From contig CM061106.1 of NCBI GenBank assembly GCA_030770545.1, positions 13,586,501 to 13,650,500 of the forward strand: 64,000 nt of DNA, in the 5' to 3' direction. The translations under genes and the position numbers were made by a program. Positions 45,155 to 55,606 of the stretch are shown piece by piece. The notes beneath the pieces are model-generated. The model ran no database searches. It was not told the DNA's origin and worked only from the letters and a program-made list of their open reading frames with translations. Source of the DNA: Macropodus opercularis. Taxonomy: Eukaryota; Chordata; Actinopteri; Anabantiformes; Osphronemidae. Numbering within the stretch: position 1 is the first letter of the stretch; every line of letters starts with the position of its first letter.

Positions 45155-45515
45155 TTAACTGGTGAGTCAGTCAGTCATTTTCTACTGCTTCTTCGTGGGT
45201 GTGCTGGAGCCTGTCCCAGCTGTCTATGGGCGAGAGGCAGGGTTCACCCTGGACAGATCGCCAGTCTGTCGCAGGGCCACACATACAGACACACAACCAG
45301 TCACGCCTACGAGTAATTTAGAGTTTTCCCCAATCAGCCTAACTGCATGTCTTTGGACTGTAGGAGGAAGCCAGAGACCCCAGAGAAAACCTACACAGAC
45401 ACAGGGAGAACATGCAGACTCACACACTCACACAGAAAGGCCCCCGGTCGCCTCCGGGAATCAATCCCAGGACCTTCTCGCTGTGAGGCAACAGTGCTGA
45501 CCACCACCACCAGAG
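45155..45515. repeat. widespread teleost interspersed repeat, copy 2
   Basis: Longer copy of the repeat at 27775-28005. It continues through 'ctgcatgtctttggactgta', 'cagggagaacatgcagactc' and 'ctcgctgtgaggcaacagtg', a block familiar from many fish genomes. Confidence 0.75.
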
Positions 45516-45735
45516 TATAATATAATCATATGCTGCCAACACTGCACAGTGTGTACGCACTGTCCCACATGCTGCATTTCTCCTGCATGACTAGTCCTCT
45601 GTCCTAGAGACCACAACATTTACTATAGATGCCACAACATTATTATACAGTAGATGCCAACATGCCACATTTGTTCAACATCACTCTGCATCTGTGTACA
45701 TGCTACAAGACGTCTCCTAGCATCACTAAAAACTG

Positions 45736-45817
45736 CGCAGATGGCAGGATTCAAAGTTGCATGGGGAAAACCCAATGGATTTCGAATCGATCGCTTTATT
45801 CACTCGGCCACAACTAC
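45736..45817 (-). pseudogene. tRNA-Ser(CGA) pseudogene
   Basis: 82 nt on the minus strand, the exact length of a vertebrate tRNA-Ser. It starts GTAGTTGTGGCCGAGTGA, has an anticodon loop TTCGAAA (anticodon CGA), a long variable arm and the 3' end GAATCCTGCCATCTGCG. A T5 run follows as for Pol III. The A box is altered (GAATAAAGC where GGTTAAGGC is usual), the anticodon stem has a C-C mismatch and the T arm reads AACTTTGAATCC, losing the invariant TTC. I judge it inactive. It could also be the head of a tRNA-derived SINE, though no SINE body is evident. Confidence 0.65.
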
Positions 45818-45929
45818 CCCAGACAACATGCATCAGTGTTCAGAGAGTAATGTGCACAAGAGAAGAGCTTTAGGACAACAACTGCAGCCTGGGAACAAGG
45901 CTGCAGTTTTAACAGCTGACTTGGTGTAA

Positions 45930-46191
45930 ACTTAAACAAAATGTAATTGTTTTACCTTTTTTATGATTAGTAGTAGTGCTATTAGCATGTCAAATACACC
46001 ATTCATTTATAAAGAGATTTAGAGACAATATTCATGTAAACTGTTTAATGAACATAATCAAACTTATACATACATACATACATGAAAGCAATACAATATC
46101 AATACAATATTACAATCCTCTTTATGCCTTTTTCTTTATAAAATGATAAGACAAGGCAGTGAAGGAATGTAAATAGTTAAGAGCTTAGATA
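45930..46191. other. no gene recognised
   Basis: AT-rich, with a short (TACA)n run near 46068-46083. Confidence 0.4.
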
Positions 46192-46735
46192 GTAGGATGC
46201 AGGCAGAAAACAGAACAAGCTGAATTAAAGTACAGTTTAAATCACATCAAGTTTAGAGAGTAGTAGAGTAGAACAGCCAGTCACAGTTCATTAAACAGTA
46301 TGTGGAGAGCAAGATGTTAGGACAAGAGCAGACGAGTTGCATGTAAGTGAAACATGCCCGACTAAGGGCGACTGGGTGAATGTGTGTAGAAGGAGATGAG
46401 CTTAAATCCACAGAACACGGGGCCACACAGCAACTGTGACCACCGAGGGGACGTAGAGCATCCAAGGAGACGATCACCAGACCACGTCATCAGGATCCTG
46501 TTTCACAACTGAAAGATGCTCTGTCTAGTATAAAAGTGTGGGTCGAGGGACAGACAGCGTCAGACTTCGTGCCCTGACTATATGCTGTATGGAATAGAGA
46601 CAGACTGACCAAGGCCTGTGCAATTATTATTATTCAAGTGTAAAATAAAAGCAAGATTGAATTCATCAGACGTTTCTCCTCATCATTAAACGAACGTGCA
46701 GAGCTGGGATTTTCAGAGCATCTCAACAGCAGTAA
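46192..46735 (+). repeat. LTR-like dispersed repeat, copy 3
   Basis: Same orientation as the copy at 446-990. It has a TATA-like TATAAAAGTGTG near 46531 and AATAAAAGC near 46648, about 115 bp apart, consistent with a short transcribed R region of an LTR. No internal element sequence adjoins it. Confidence 0.55.
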
Positions 46736-46975
46736 ACGTACTTTCTAGGAAAGCCGGTGTGAATGTGGAGGCTATTTGGGCCTGTTTCAGTTCCATGTTA
46801 CAAAAGCGACACGTGCGTCCTGTGGACGAGGCTCAGTTCTTTTTCTCTGGGGGCAGATGGTGATGGCCTAGTAAAATTACAACAATGACAAGAAGACTGT
46901 GAGACTTGAGTTTACCTCTTTAACATGTGCACAACCAAATCAACTATTTTAACTTACTTTGTTCTCTCTTTGCAG

Positions 46976-47113
46976 ATGGAGGCTGCAGCAGAGGTTGACC
47001 AGTCACTGCAGACGTCTCTGGAGAAGAATGTGTCTCTACAAACCCAGAAAGTTTTATTAATTACAACAAAACAGAGAAACAAGGACGACATTTGGCCTTT
47101 TGGCTGTAGTTAA
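46976..47113 (+). CDS. candidate terminal exon, unrecognised
   Basis: A strong polypyrimidine acceptor (TTGTTCTCTCTTTGCAG) precedes ATG. The frame MEAAAEVDQSLQTSLEK continues for 45 residues to a stop, and an ATTAAA lies about 115 bp further on. It might be the last exon of a plus-strand transcript. No domain is recognised, and minus-strand exons begin only about 150 bp away, so confidence is low. Confidence 0.25.
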   Translation: MEAAAEVDQSLQTSLEKNVSLQTQKVLLITTKQRNKDDIWPFGCS

Positions 47114-47260
47114 GACCAAAAGCTGCACAGCAGAACAATGCTGGTCGATTAGTATTAGTATTTATTTATATTTACGCTTCTAACCAAATGTTTTGTTCGT
47201 GTGACAAGAATGTACAATGTTGTCCATTAAAGAAATATGTTTTGAAACGCAACTACTCAC

Positions 47261-47945
47261 CTGGTTCTTCTGGCACAAGAAACTTAAACTGTTTCAGAAG
47301 TGGCACAGGCGTCTTTTCAGGTGGACTGACTGGATGACAAGAATGAAAAAATAGAATTAATCAATGGTTTATCTGTAACACATGAATAGGACGCTGACAT
47401 TTCAATAGACGAGCTAAAAAGTAGAATAAAATACATTAATAACATTTACATTTTAATGGAATTTAATATTAAACGAATCAATATTTAATTGTGACTATTA
47501 CAATTAAATGTGAGCAGGGAAAGTAACGTGGGACACAGCAAACACATGTCATCACGTGTTAGTATTCAAAGCAGTTCACACTTCATCATTTCAACCACAT
47601 AAGGAGATTAATACTTACCCCCATGAAGCGATGAACTGATTCATAGTCACTAGGACGACAAACAGAACCAGAAGATAGAACTCATGCTTCGGTGGGAGAG
47701 CAGCTCATTATCCCAGAGATCCACAGATATTTCATCTTTCTTCTCTTGAAGCCTTTGATTGTCTGGAGGTTACAGGTTCAGCAGCGAAGTTGAAACAAGT
47801 AACAGGTAGAGTGTTTGTTTGCAATAAAAAGACTTCACTTGAGCTTAACTGTAATTTTCTAAATTAAAATAAATGTTGACTTACTGTTGTGTGAAGATTG
47901 TTTTGTATTGAGCGTAGCTCTCTCCAGCTCTTCGTCCTTATCCAT
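47261..47945 (-). CDS. two phase-compatible exons of an unrecognised gene
   Basis: Exon 47885-47945 starts at an ATG just after an acceptor-like CACAG and encodes MDKDEELERATLNTKQSSHN, donor GTAAGTC, phase 1. Exon 47261-47329 (69 nt, acceptor TTGTCATCCAG, donor GTGAGTAG) starts in the same phase with SPPEKTPVPLLKQFKFLVPE and ends in phase 1. The joined frame is open. Another stretch at 47690-47765 (NQRLQEKKDEISVDLWDNE) is also protein-like after a CCAG acceptor, but its donor is unclear. Downstream exons are not found. The gene could start at the CpG-rich region near 49.2 kb. I do not recognise it. Confidence 0.35.
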
Positions 47946-48090
47946 CTCTGTGACACAGACAGACATTTAGCTGTGACGTCTTTGTGTACTCAAATATCTT
48001 GTACTTCTACCAGAGAAAACAGAAATGATATCATTTTAAAAACTCAAGACCCACCTGTGGCTTCCTTGGGATTATGTGAAGGATGTGTCA

Positions 48091-48360
48091 TCACTGAGGC
48101 GTGTGCTGCTTGTTTTGCAAGTATTGCTGCAGCTTGTGCATCTTTGTTCCAGGACCACAGCTTTTCCTAAGTATGAAGGCAGCGTAGCCATCATTCCTGC
48201 TGTCCCAGATGTTTCGCCAGGTGTGTTTGGCACAGGAACCAAAAACAACTGGCTGGTCATCCGTTGCATCCCCTCTTCTCTGACGCACCACAGCAAGGGC
48301 ATTTTGTCTGAGCAGCTCTTCCTTCACAGGCGCAGATCTTGCAAAGAGGGTTTGTCTTTA
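48091..48360 (-). CDS. unrecognised C-terminal ORF or exon
   Basis: A frame of about 85 residues including KEELLRQNALAVVRQRRGD, QPVVFGSCAKHTWRNIWDSR and KSCGPGTKMHKLQQYLQ, ending in a stop. The even mix of Cys, Trp, Gly and charged residues looks like a real conserved domain. There is no clear start codon upstream in frame (a TAA lies just before), so it is either a 3' exon or a fragment of a dead gene or transposon. Not identified. Confidence 0.3.
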
Positions 48361-48894
48361 ATGAGCCTGCATCAGAGGGATCCTGCAGAACACAAACGGT
48401 TTGTTTGTGCATTTTACCTGTTGGGATAGTAAATACTTTAATATACACATAAATATGTAATAATTACAACACGGTGATGCGTGTGGTGTCACTGGGTAAC
48501 ATCAATATCAACACTAGTCCTTTTATGCTTTTTCTATGTGACTATCTGACTGTTTCATTCACACAGTCTGCTAAACCATAATAATGTAGCAAAAGAACAT
48601 AACAGACACATGGATGGAGAAAACTGACGCAACAAACTATTTAATTCACAAAGGTTGAACCCTGCCACTATAAGGCTGTCATATATTAAACTACAGGAGC
48701 AAAGACAAAGGGTTTGATGCATTTCAAACACCTACACATGTTTACAACTAAGCCCTCTGATAAATAACACGTATTCATTTCCTGGGTCACTGTTACTCTT
48801 CACTTTCCCTTAAATAATCTGCCATTTGATCGTTTGTCTGGCGTGTTTTCATTACAAACAGTGAAATAGAACCGTAACCAGATCGTACTTTTAC

Positions 48895-49310
48895 TCTAAT
48901 ACCGAGCTCGCGGATCGAGCGGTGCTTCCGCGTTACCGTGTGATAAACGGTGAGCGACCGACCACGTACGGCGAAGATAAAACAAAACAAAACGCGCCGC
49001 CGCGGTAAAAGAACCGACCGATCGCCAGTTCCCCCCGAATCCGCGGCGTTAACTTCAAACTTTACCGGACGTAATTCGGGAAACCATAAATGGACTCCCT
49101 CACAAAATCTGTCATTTGGTCGATTACTTCTAACGTTTTTCTATCCACCCAAAACAGCGAAGCACAAACTTACCAGTTACCGACGTCCACGGAGCGCGCT
49201 GGCCGCCTCCTCTCCGGCAGCCGGAGCTGAAAAGGCGACGTCACAACCGGTTTGTCCAGAAAGGGCGCAACAGCGCATACTGGCGGCCGGAAGTATATCG
49301 CATCCGTAGT
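48895..49310 (-). promoter_or_regulatory. CpG-rich promoter-like region with candidate first exon
   Basis: CpG dinucleotides are much denser than in the surrounding 10 kb ('gcgcgccgccgcgg', 'gagctcgcggatcgag'). A CRE/ATF-like CGACGTCA lies near 49236-49243. On the minus strand, GTAACTG|GTAAGTTTG at 49165-49173 forms a good donor for a candidate untranslated exon (49174 to about 49245). The minus-strand exons at 47-48 kb are possible targets. The tRNA array starts immediately to the right. Confidence 0.4.
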
Positions 49311-49365
49311 GGTTTAGCACTACCATTGAAAATGAATGGGAATCGGTTTAGGGCGTTTTAGCTAA

Positions 49366-49417
49366 AGAATCCCCGGTGCCCGCGCGGGTGACCCGGGTTC
49401 AATTCCCGGCCAATGCA
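49366..49417 (+). pseudogene. 3' half of a tRNA-Gly at the array edge
   Basis: The anticodon-arm remnant and full T arm (ACCCGGGTTCAATTCCCGG), acceptor strand CCAATGC and discriminator A are present, followed by the same 'gaggacaggcacagctg' trailer as the Gly(CCC) genes. The 5' half is replaced by unrelated sequence. The array therefore begins inside a tRNA gene. Confidence 0.75.
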
Positions 49418-49550
49418 GAGGACAGGCACAGCTGCCCCCTTTTTCAAGTCAGCGGACCAAAGCTTCTCCTGCACCTCTAAGCAAGCAAGTTGCAGAAGGT
49501 AATCAGATTTAGTCTTTAATGTACTGGACTCAACCGCGGCTAAAACGGCA

Positions 49551-49622
49551 TTCCCTGACCGGGAATCGAACCCAGGCCGCGGCAGTGAAAGTGCCGAATC
49601 CTAGCCACTAGACCACCAGGGA
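49551..49622 (-). tRNA. tRNA-Glu(TTC)
   Basis: 72 nt. A box TGGTCTAGTGG and B box GGTTCGATTCC match consensus. Anticodon arm CGGCA-CTTTCAC-TGCCG pairs perfectly. A TTTT stretch follows the 3' end on the minus strand. One T-stem pair is a G-U wobble. Confidence 0.93.
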
Positions 49623-49851
49623 GACGGCGCTGGTGACTGGCACCTTCCTCGGGCAATCGAGGATCCCATCTAAATGGAAATCTTTCTGGGAAAGAACCGG
49701 GTTTCTCTAATTCCCTGGTTCCAATGAAGAAAACAGGTTAGACCTTTCCCTAAGTATTGACAAACCAGCTTGTGAAACAAAGCACACTTTACTGTGGTTC
49801 CTTGAGTGCATGCAAACACGTTGAAAGTGACATGTTTGTTACCAGGTTTCA

Positions 49852-49898
49852 CAAAACTGGTAGCATGGTGACGAGCATAGGTGCCTTCACAGTAATTG
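49852..49898 (+). pseudogene. tRNA-Gly relic (UCC-like), repeated in each unit
   Basis: The bases 'ggtagcatggtgacgagcat' then 'aggtgccttcacagtaattg' align with the 5' two-thirds of tRNA-Gly(UCC): D arm, then anticodon region with TTC-type loop. The acceptor and T arm are lost. Equivalent relics lie between Glu and Lys in every unit and, better preserved ('actggtggtatagtgacgac'), near 62327, 62735 and 63735. Confidence 0.45.
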
Positions 49899-50039
49899 CG
49901 CTGTGTTTGACAGAACAGGAGGAGGTTTTAGTGACGCCTTGGGGAGAAAAGCACGCAAAGCTCTGTTGGCAACAGCACGTCGAAGCGATTTTCGACGTCA
50001 CCTCTCAACACTAAAGACCTGCAGAAATAAGGTACCTTC

Positions 50040-50111
50040 GGCTGAGTAGGGACTTGACACTTGGACAGTCAGATGAAAAGTCTGATGCTCTACCGACTCA
50101 GGTAGCCAGGC
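50040..50111 (-). pseudogene. tRNA-Lys(TTT) pseudogene
   Basis: The anticodon arm CAGACTTTTCATCTGA is intact, but the A box reads TACCTGAGTCGG where intact copies have TAGCTCAGTCGG, and the B box has become AGTGTCAAGTCC. Transcription and folding are unlikely. Confidence 0.8.
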
Positions 50112-50297
50112 TTCACGCCGTAAGCCCTCTACAGATGAGAAGTACATAACGCAGCAGAGGAAGTCTCTAAACTTCACAACAAATCTTTTCTTTAGACTCC
50201 ACAGTGCAGAAACGCTTTGGAACCAGGTGTTTCCTCTTGCCCTTGCAACGTTTGGAGGTAACTGTCACGTGCCCATAAGGCAATGACAGGCCTTCAA

Positions 50298-50369
50298 GCA
50301 TTGGTGGTATAGTGGTGAGAATAGCTGCTTGCCAAGCAGTTGACCCGGGTTCAATTCCCGGCCAATGCA
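50298..50369 (+). tRNA. tRNA-Gly(GCC)
   Basis: 72 nt. Acceptor GCATTGG pairs with CCAATGC. Anticodon arm GCTGC-TTGCCAA-GCAGT gives GCC. A box TGGTATAGTGG and B box GGTTCAATTCC are good. A T6 terminator lies about 25 nt downstream. Confidence 0.92.
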
Positions 50370-50509
50370 GAGGACAGGGACTGCTGCCCCCTTTTTTCAA
50401 GTCGGCGGACCAAAGCTTCTCCTGTACTTCTAAGTGGACGCGGCAAGTTGCAGAAGATAATCAGATGTACTCTTTAACTTACTGGACTCAACTGTGGCCG
50501 AAACGGCTT

Positions 50510-50545
50510 TTCTTCGGCGGGAATCGAACCAAGGAACTCACTGAA
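50510..50545 (-). pseudogene. tRNA-Glu relic in the Gly(GCC)-Gly(CCC) spacer
   Basis: 'ttcggcgggaatcgaacca' keeps only the T arm and part of the acceptor of a minus-strand tRNA. The flanks (ggactcaactg...gccgaaacgg and the following 'acttcacaacaaatc') match those of the intact Glu gene and of the Lys-downstream spacer, which shows that this spacer is a diverged copy of the other half of the unit with the Lys part deleted. Repeats in later units. Confidence 0.55.
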
Positions 50546-51141
50546 CTTCACAACAAATCTTTTTTTTTTGGACTCCGCAGTGCCAAAACGCTTCCGGCTC
50601 TGCCAAAGTGCTCTTCTGCAGTGCGCCTGAGCTAGGAGCCCCATTTTTTACGCGCCCCTTCAAGCTGGAGGTGGACGCGAGTGGGTATGGTGCCGGGGCT
50701 TTAACTTCTGCAAGAGGATGAGCAGGGCACAGGCTACTTTTCAAAAAATTCATACACCAGGCTTAGTATAGCACAATAGAGCCAGTGACAGCTACAGTGC
50801 AGTTACCTGCATTTCCCTAAGGAGCGTTTGTTCCTTAGTGTATTCGCACTTGTTGTGGGCCTTGTGCCTATATTCAGTTTGTTTTGGGACATTCTGTAAA
50901 GTAGGGGTGAGCTGCCATTTTCTTTGGATGAGGTTACGTCTTCTCTGGTGTGCGCTTATTACTTGGCTTAGTGTGTGCTGGTTTGGGGAGAACGGGTTTG
51001 GAATAACCTGGTCACATTCGTGTGTTACGCGCCCTACCTAGATGGGGACGTGACAGAGCTCAGTGATGCAATCTGGGAACGTCCTCTTGCGGCGTTTGGA
51101 GTAATCTGTCACGTCCCCATAGGGCAAGGGCACGCTTTTAA

Positions 51142-51213
51142 GCATTGGTGGTATAGTGGTGAGAATAGCTGCTTCCCAAGCAGTTGACCCGGGTTCAATT
51201 CCCGGCCGATGCA
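51142..51213 (+). tRNA. tRNA-Gly(CCC)
   Basis: Same body as the GCC gene, but the anticodon loop is TTCCCAA. A68 is G, which changes one acceptor pair to U-G. A T5 terminator follows. Confidence 0.92.
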
Positions 51214-51346
51214 GAGGACAGGCACAGCTGCCCCCTTTTTCAAGTCAGCGGACCAAAGCTTCTCCTGCACCTCTAAGCAAGCAAGTTGCAGAAGGTAATC
51301 AGACTTAGTCTTTAATGTACTGGACTCAACCGCGGCTAAAACGGCA

Positions 51347-51418
51347 TTCCCTGACCGGGAATCGAACCCAGGCCGCGGCAGTGAAAGTGCCGAATCCTAG
51401 CCACTAGACCACCAGGGA
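51347..51418 (-). tRNA. tRNA-Glu(TTC)
   Basis: Identical over its length to the copy at 49551, 1,796 bp away. Confidence 0.93.
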
Positions 51419-51835
51419 GACGGCGCTGGTGACTGGCACCTTCCTCGGGCAATCGAGGATCCCATCTAAATGGAAATCTTTCTGGGAAAGAACCGGGTTT
51501 CTCTAATTCCCTGGTTCCAATGAAGAAAACAGGTTAGACCTTTCCCTAAGTATTGACAAACCAGCTTGTGAAACAAAGCACACTTTACTGTGGTTCCTTG
51601 AGTGCATGCAAACACGTTGAAAGTGACATGTTTGTTACCAGGTTTCACAAAACTGGAAGCATGGTGACGAGAATAGGTGCCTTCACAGTAATTGCGCTGT
51701 GTTTGACAGAACAGGAGGAGGTTTTAGTGACGCCTTGGGGAGAAAAGCACGCAAAGCTCTGTTGGCAACAGCACGTCGAAGCGATTTTCGACGTCACCTC
51801 TCAACACTAAAGACCTGCAGAAATAAGGTACCTTC

Positions 51836-51907
51836 GGCTGAGTAGGGACTTGACACTTGGACACTCAGATGAAAAGTCTGATGCTCTACCGACTCAGGTA
51901 GCCAGGC
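51836..51907 (-). pseudogene. tRNA-Lys(TTT) pseudogene
   Basis: Same defects as at 50040, with one further difference in the variable region. Confidence 0.8.
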
Positions 51908-52093
51908 TTCACGTCGTAAGCCCTCTACAGATGAGAAGTACATAACGCAGCAGAGGAAGTCTCTAAACTTCACAACAAATCTTTTCTTTAGACTCCACAG
52001 TGCAGAAACGCTTTGGAACCAGGTGTTTCCTCTTGCCCTTGCAACGTTTGGAGGTAACTGTCACGTGCCCATAAGGCAATGACAGTCTTACAA

Positions 52094-52165
52094 GCATTGT
52101 TGGTATAGTGGTGAGAATAGCTGCTTGCCAAGCAGTTGACCCGGGTTCAATTCCCGGCCAATGCA
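52094..52165 (+). tRNA. tRNA-Gly(GCC) with acceptor mismatch
   Basis: G7 is replaced by T (GCATTGT), breaking the last acceptor pair. Otherwise as the copy at 50298. Confidence 0.85.
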
Positions 52166-52937
52166 GAGGACAGGCACTGCTGCCCCCTTTTTTCAAGTCG
52201 GCGGACCAAAGCTTCTCCTGTACTTCTAAGTGGACGCGGCAAGTTGCAGAAGATAATCAGATTTACTCTTTAACTTACTGGACTCAACTGCGGCCGAAAC
52301 GGCTTTTCTTCGGCGGGAATCGAACCAAGGAACTCACTGAACTTCACAACAAATCTTTTTTTTTTGGACTCCGCAGTGCCAAAACGCTTCCGGCTCTGCC
52401 AAAGTGCTCTTCTGCAGTGCGCCTGAGCTAGGAGCCCCATTTTTTACGCGCCCCTTCAAGCTGGAGGTGGACGCGAGTGGGTATGGTGCCGGGGCTTTAA
52501 CTTCTGCAAGAGGATGAGCAGGGCACAGGCTACTTTTCAAAAAATTCATACACCAGGCTTAGTATAGCACAATAGAGCCAGTGACAGCTACAGTGCAGTT
52601 ACCTGCATTTCCCTAAGGAGCGTTTGTTCCTTAGTGTATTCGCACTTGTTGTGGGCCTTGTGCCTATATTCTGTTTGTTTTGGGACATTCTGTAAAGTAG
52701 GGGTGAGCTGCCATTTTCTTTGGATGAGGTTACGTCTTCTCTGGTGTGCGCTTATTACTTGGCTTAGTGTGTGCTGGTTTGGGGAGAACGGGTTTGGAAT
52801 AACCTGGTCACATTCGTGTGTTACGCGCCCTACCTAGATGGGGACGTGACAGAGCTCAGTGATGCAATCTGGGAACGTCCTCTTGCGGCGTTTGGAGTAA
52901 TCTGTCACGTCCCCATAGGGCAAGGGCACGCTTTTAA

Positions 52938-53009
52938 GCATTGGTGGTATAGTGGTGAGAATAGCTGCTTCCCAAGCAGTTGACCCGGGTTCAATTCCCG
53001 GCCAATGCA
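52938..53009 (+). tRNA. tRNA-Gly(CCC)
   Basis: Fully paired acceptor (CCAATGC). Anticodon loop TTCCCAA. Confidence 0.93.
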
Positions 53010-53142
53010 GAGGACAGGCACAGCTGCCCCCTTTTTCAAGTCAGCGGACCAAAGCTTCTCCTGCACCTCTAAGCAAGCAAGTTGCAGAAGGTAATCAGAT
53101 TTAGTCTTTAATGTACTGGACTCAACCGCGGCTAAAACGGCA

Positions 53143-53214
53143 TTCCCTGACCGGGAATCGAACCCAGGCCGCGGCAGTGAAAGTGCCGAATCCTAGCCAC
53201 TAGACCACCAGGGA
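53143..53214 (-). tRNA. tRNA-Glu(TTC)
   Basis: Same sequence as the first two copies. Confidence 0.93.
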
Positions 53215-53631
53215 GACGGCGCTGGTGACTGGCACCTTCCTCGGGCAATCGAGGATCCCATCTAAATGGAAATCTTTCTGGGAAAGAACCGGGTTTCTCT
53301 AATTCCCTGGTTCCAATGAAGAAAACAGGTTAGACCTTTCCCTAAGTATTGACAAACCAGCTTGTGAAACAAAGTACACTTTACTGTGGTTCCTTGAGTG
53401 CATGCAAACACGTTGAAAGTGACATGTTTGTTACCAGGTTTCACAAAACTGGTAGCATGGTGACGAGCATAGGTGCCGTCACAGTATTTGTGCTGTGTTT
53501 GACAGAACAGGAGGAGGTTTTAGTGACGCCTTGGGGAGAAAAGCACGCAAAGCTCTGTTGGCAACAGCACGTCGAAGCGATTTTCGACGTCACCTCTCAA
53601 CACTAAAGACCTGCAGAAATAAGGTACCTTC

Positions 53632-53703
53632 GGCTGAGTAGGGACTTGACACTTGGACAGTCAGATGAAAAGTCTGATGCTCTACCGACTCAGGTAGCCA
53701 GGC
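53632..53703 (-). pseudogene. tRNA-Lys(TTT) pseudogene
   Basis: Matches the copy at 50040 including the broken A and B boxes. Confidence 0.8.
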
Positions 53704-53889
53704 TTCACGCCGTAAGCCCTCTACAGATGAGAAGTACATAACGCAGCAGAGGAAGTCTCTAAACTTCACAACAAATCTTTTCTTTAGACTCCACAGTGCA
53801 GAAACGCTTTGGAACCAGGTGCTTCCTCTTGCCCTTGCAACGTTTGGAGGTAACTGTCACGTGCCCATAAGGCAATGACAGGCTTTCAA

Positions 53890-53961
53890 GCATTGGTGGT
53901 ATAGTGGTGAGAATAGCTGCTTGCCAAGCAGTTGACCCGGGTTCAATTCCCGGCCAATGCA
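53890..53961 (+). tRNA. tRNA-Gly(GCC)
   Basis: Intact 72-nt gene. The terminator here is T5 rather than T6. Confidence 0.92.
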
Positions 53962-54733
53962 GAGGACAGGGACTGCTGCCCCCTTTTTCAAGTCGGCGGA
54001 CCAAAGCTTCTCCTGTACTTCTAAGTGGACGCGGCAAGTTGCAGAAGATAATCAGATGTACTCTTTAACTTACTGGACTCAACTGCGGCCGAAACGGCTT
54101 TCCTTCGGCGGGAATCGAACCAAGGAACTCACTGAACTTCACAACAAATCTTTTTTTTTTGGACTCCGCAGTGCCAAAACGCTTCCGGCTCTGCCAAAGT
54201 GCTCTTCTGCAGTGCGCCTGAACTAGGAGCCCCATTTTTTACGCGCCCCTTCAAGCTGGAGGTGGACGCGAGTGGGTATGGTGCCGGGGCTTTAACTTCT
54301 GCAAGAGGATGAGCAGGGCACAGGCTACTTTTCCAAAAAATTCAAACACCAGGCTCAGTATAGCACAATAGAGCCAGTGGCAGCTACAGTGCAGTTACCT
54401 GCATTTCCCTAAGGAGCGTTTGTTCCTTAGTGTATTCGCACTTGTTGTGGGCCTTGTGCCTATATTCTGTTTGTTTTGGGACCTTCTGTAAAGTAGGGGT
54501 GAGCTGCCATTTTCTTTGGATGAGGTTACGTCTTCTCTGGTGTGCGCTTATTACTTGGCTTAGTGTGTGCTGGTTTGGGGAGAACGGGTTTGGAATAACC
54601 TGGTCACATTCTCGTGTTACGCGCCCTACCTAGATGGGGACGTGACAAAGCTCTGTGATGCAATCTGGGAACGTCCTCTTGCGTCGTTTGGAGTAATCTT
54701 TCACATCCCCATAGGGCAAGGGCACGCTTTTAA

Positions 54734-54805
54734 GCATTGGTGGTATAGTGGTGAGAATAGCTGCTTCCCAAGCAGTTGACCCGGGTTCAATTCCCGGCCG
54801 ATGCA
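54734..54805 (+). tRNA. tRNA-Gly(CCC)
   Basis: As the copy at 51142, with the same U-G acceptor pair. The trailer reads 'gctgacccctttttc'. Confidence 0.92.
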
Positions 54806-54900
54806 GAGGACAGGCACAGCTGACCCCTTTTTCAAGTCAGCGGACAAAAGCTTCTCCTCTAAGCAAGCAAGTTGCAGAAGGTAATCAGATTTAGTCTTTA

Positions 54901-54931
54901 TGCCGAATCCTAGCCACTAGACCACCAGGGA
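54901..54931 (-). pseudogene. truncated tRNA-Glu (5' half only)
   Basis: Only the acceptor 5' strand, D arm and start of the anticodon stem remain. A deletion removed the anticodon, T arm and upstream spacer and shortens this unit to 1,717 bp. Confidence 0.85.
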
Positions 54932-55348
54932 GACGGCGCTGGTGACTGGCACCTTCCTCGGGCAATCGAGGATCCCATCTAAATGGAAATCTTTCTGGGA
55001 AAGAACCGGGTTTCTCTAATTCCCTGGTTCCAATGAAGAAAACAGGTTAGACCTTTCCCTAAGTATTGACAAACCAGCTTGTGAAACAAAGCACACTTTA
55101 CTGTGGTTCCTTGAGTGCATGCAAACACGTTGAAAGTGACATGTTTGTTACCAGGTTTCACAAAACTGGTAGCATGGTGACGAGCATAGGTGCCTTCACA
55201 GTAATTGCGCTGTGTTTGACAGAACAGGAGGAGGTTTTAGTGACGCCTTGGGGAGAAAAGCACGCAAAGCTCTGTTGGCAACAGCACGTCAAAGCGATTT
55301 TCGACGTCACCTCTCAACACTAAAGACCTGCAGAAATAAGGTACCTTC

Positions 55349-55420
55349 GGCTGAGTAGGGACTTGACACTTGGACACTCAGATGAAAAGTCTGATGCTCT
55401 ACCGACTCAGGTAGCCAGGC
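55349..55420 (-). pseudogene. tRNA-Lys(TTT) pseudogene
   Basis: Same decayed form as the other array copies. Confidence 0.8.
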
Positions 55421-55606
55421 TTCACGCCGTAAGCCCTCTACAGATGAGAAGTACATAACGCAGCAGAGGAAGTCTCTAAACTTCACAACAAATCTTTTCT
55501 TTAGACTCCACAATGCAGAAACGCTTTGGAACCAGGTGTTTCCTCTTGCCCTTGCAACGTTTGGAGGTAACTGTCACGTGCCCATAAGGCAATGACAGGC
55601 TTTCAA

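Noticed and set aside
47611..47655. Candidate exon (reads DYESVHRFMG or TMNQFIASW) between the two unrecognised exons
   Set aside because: Its donor phase does not fit the next exon in any open reading.
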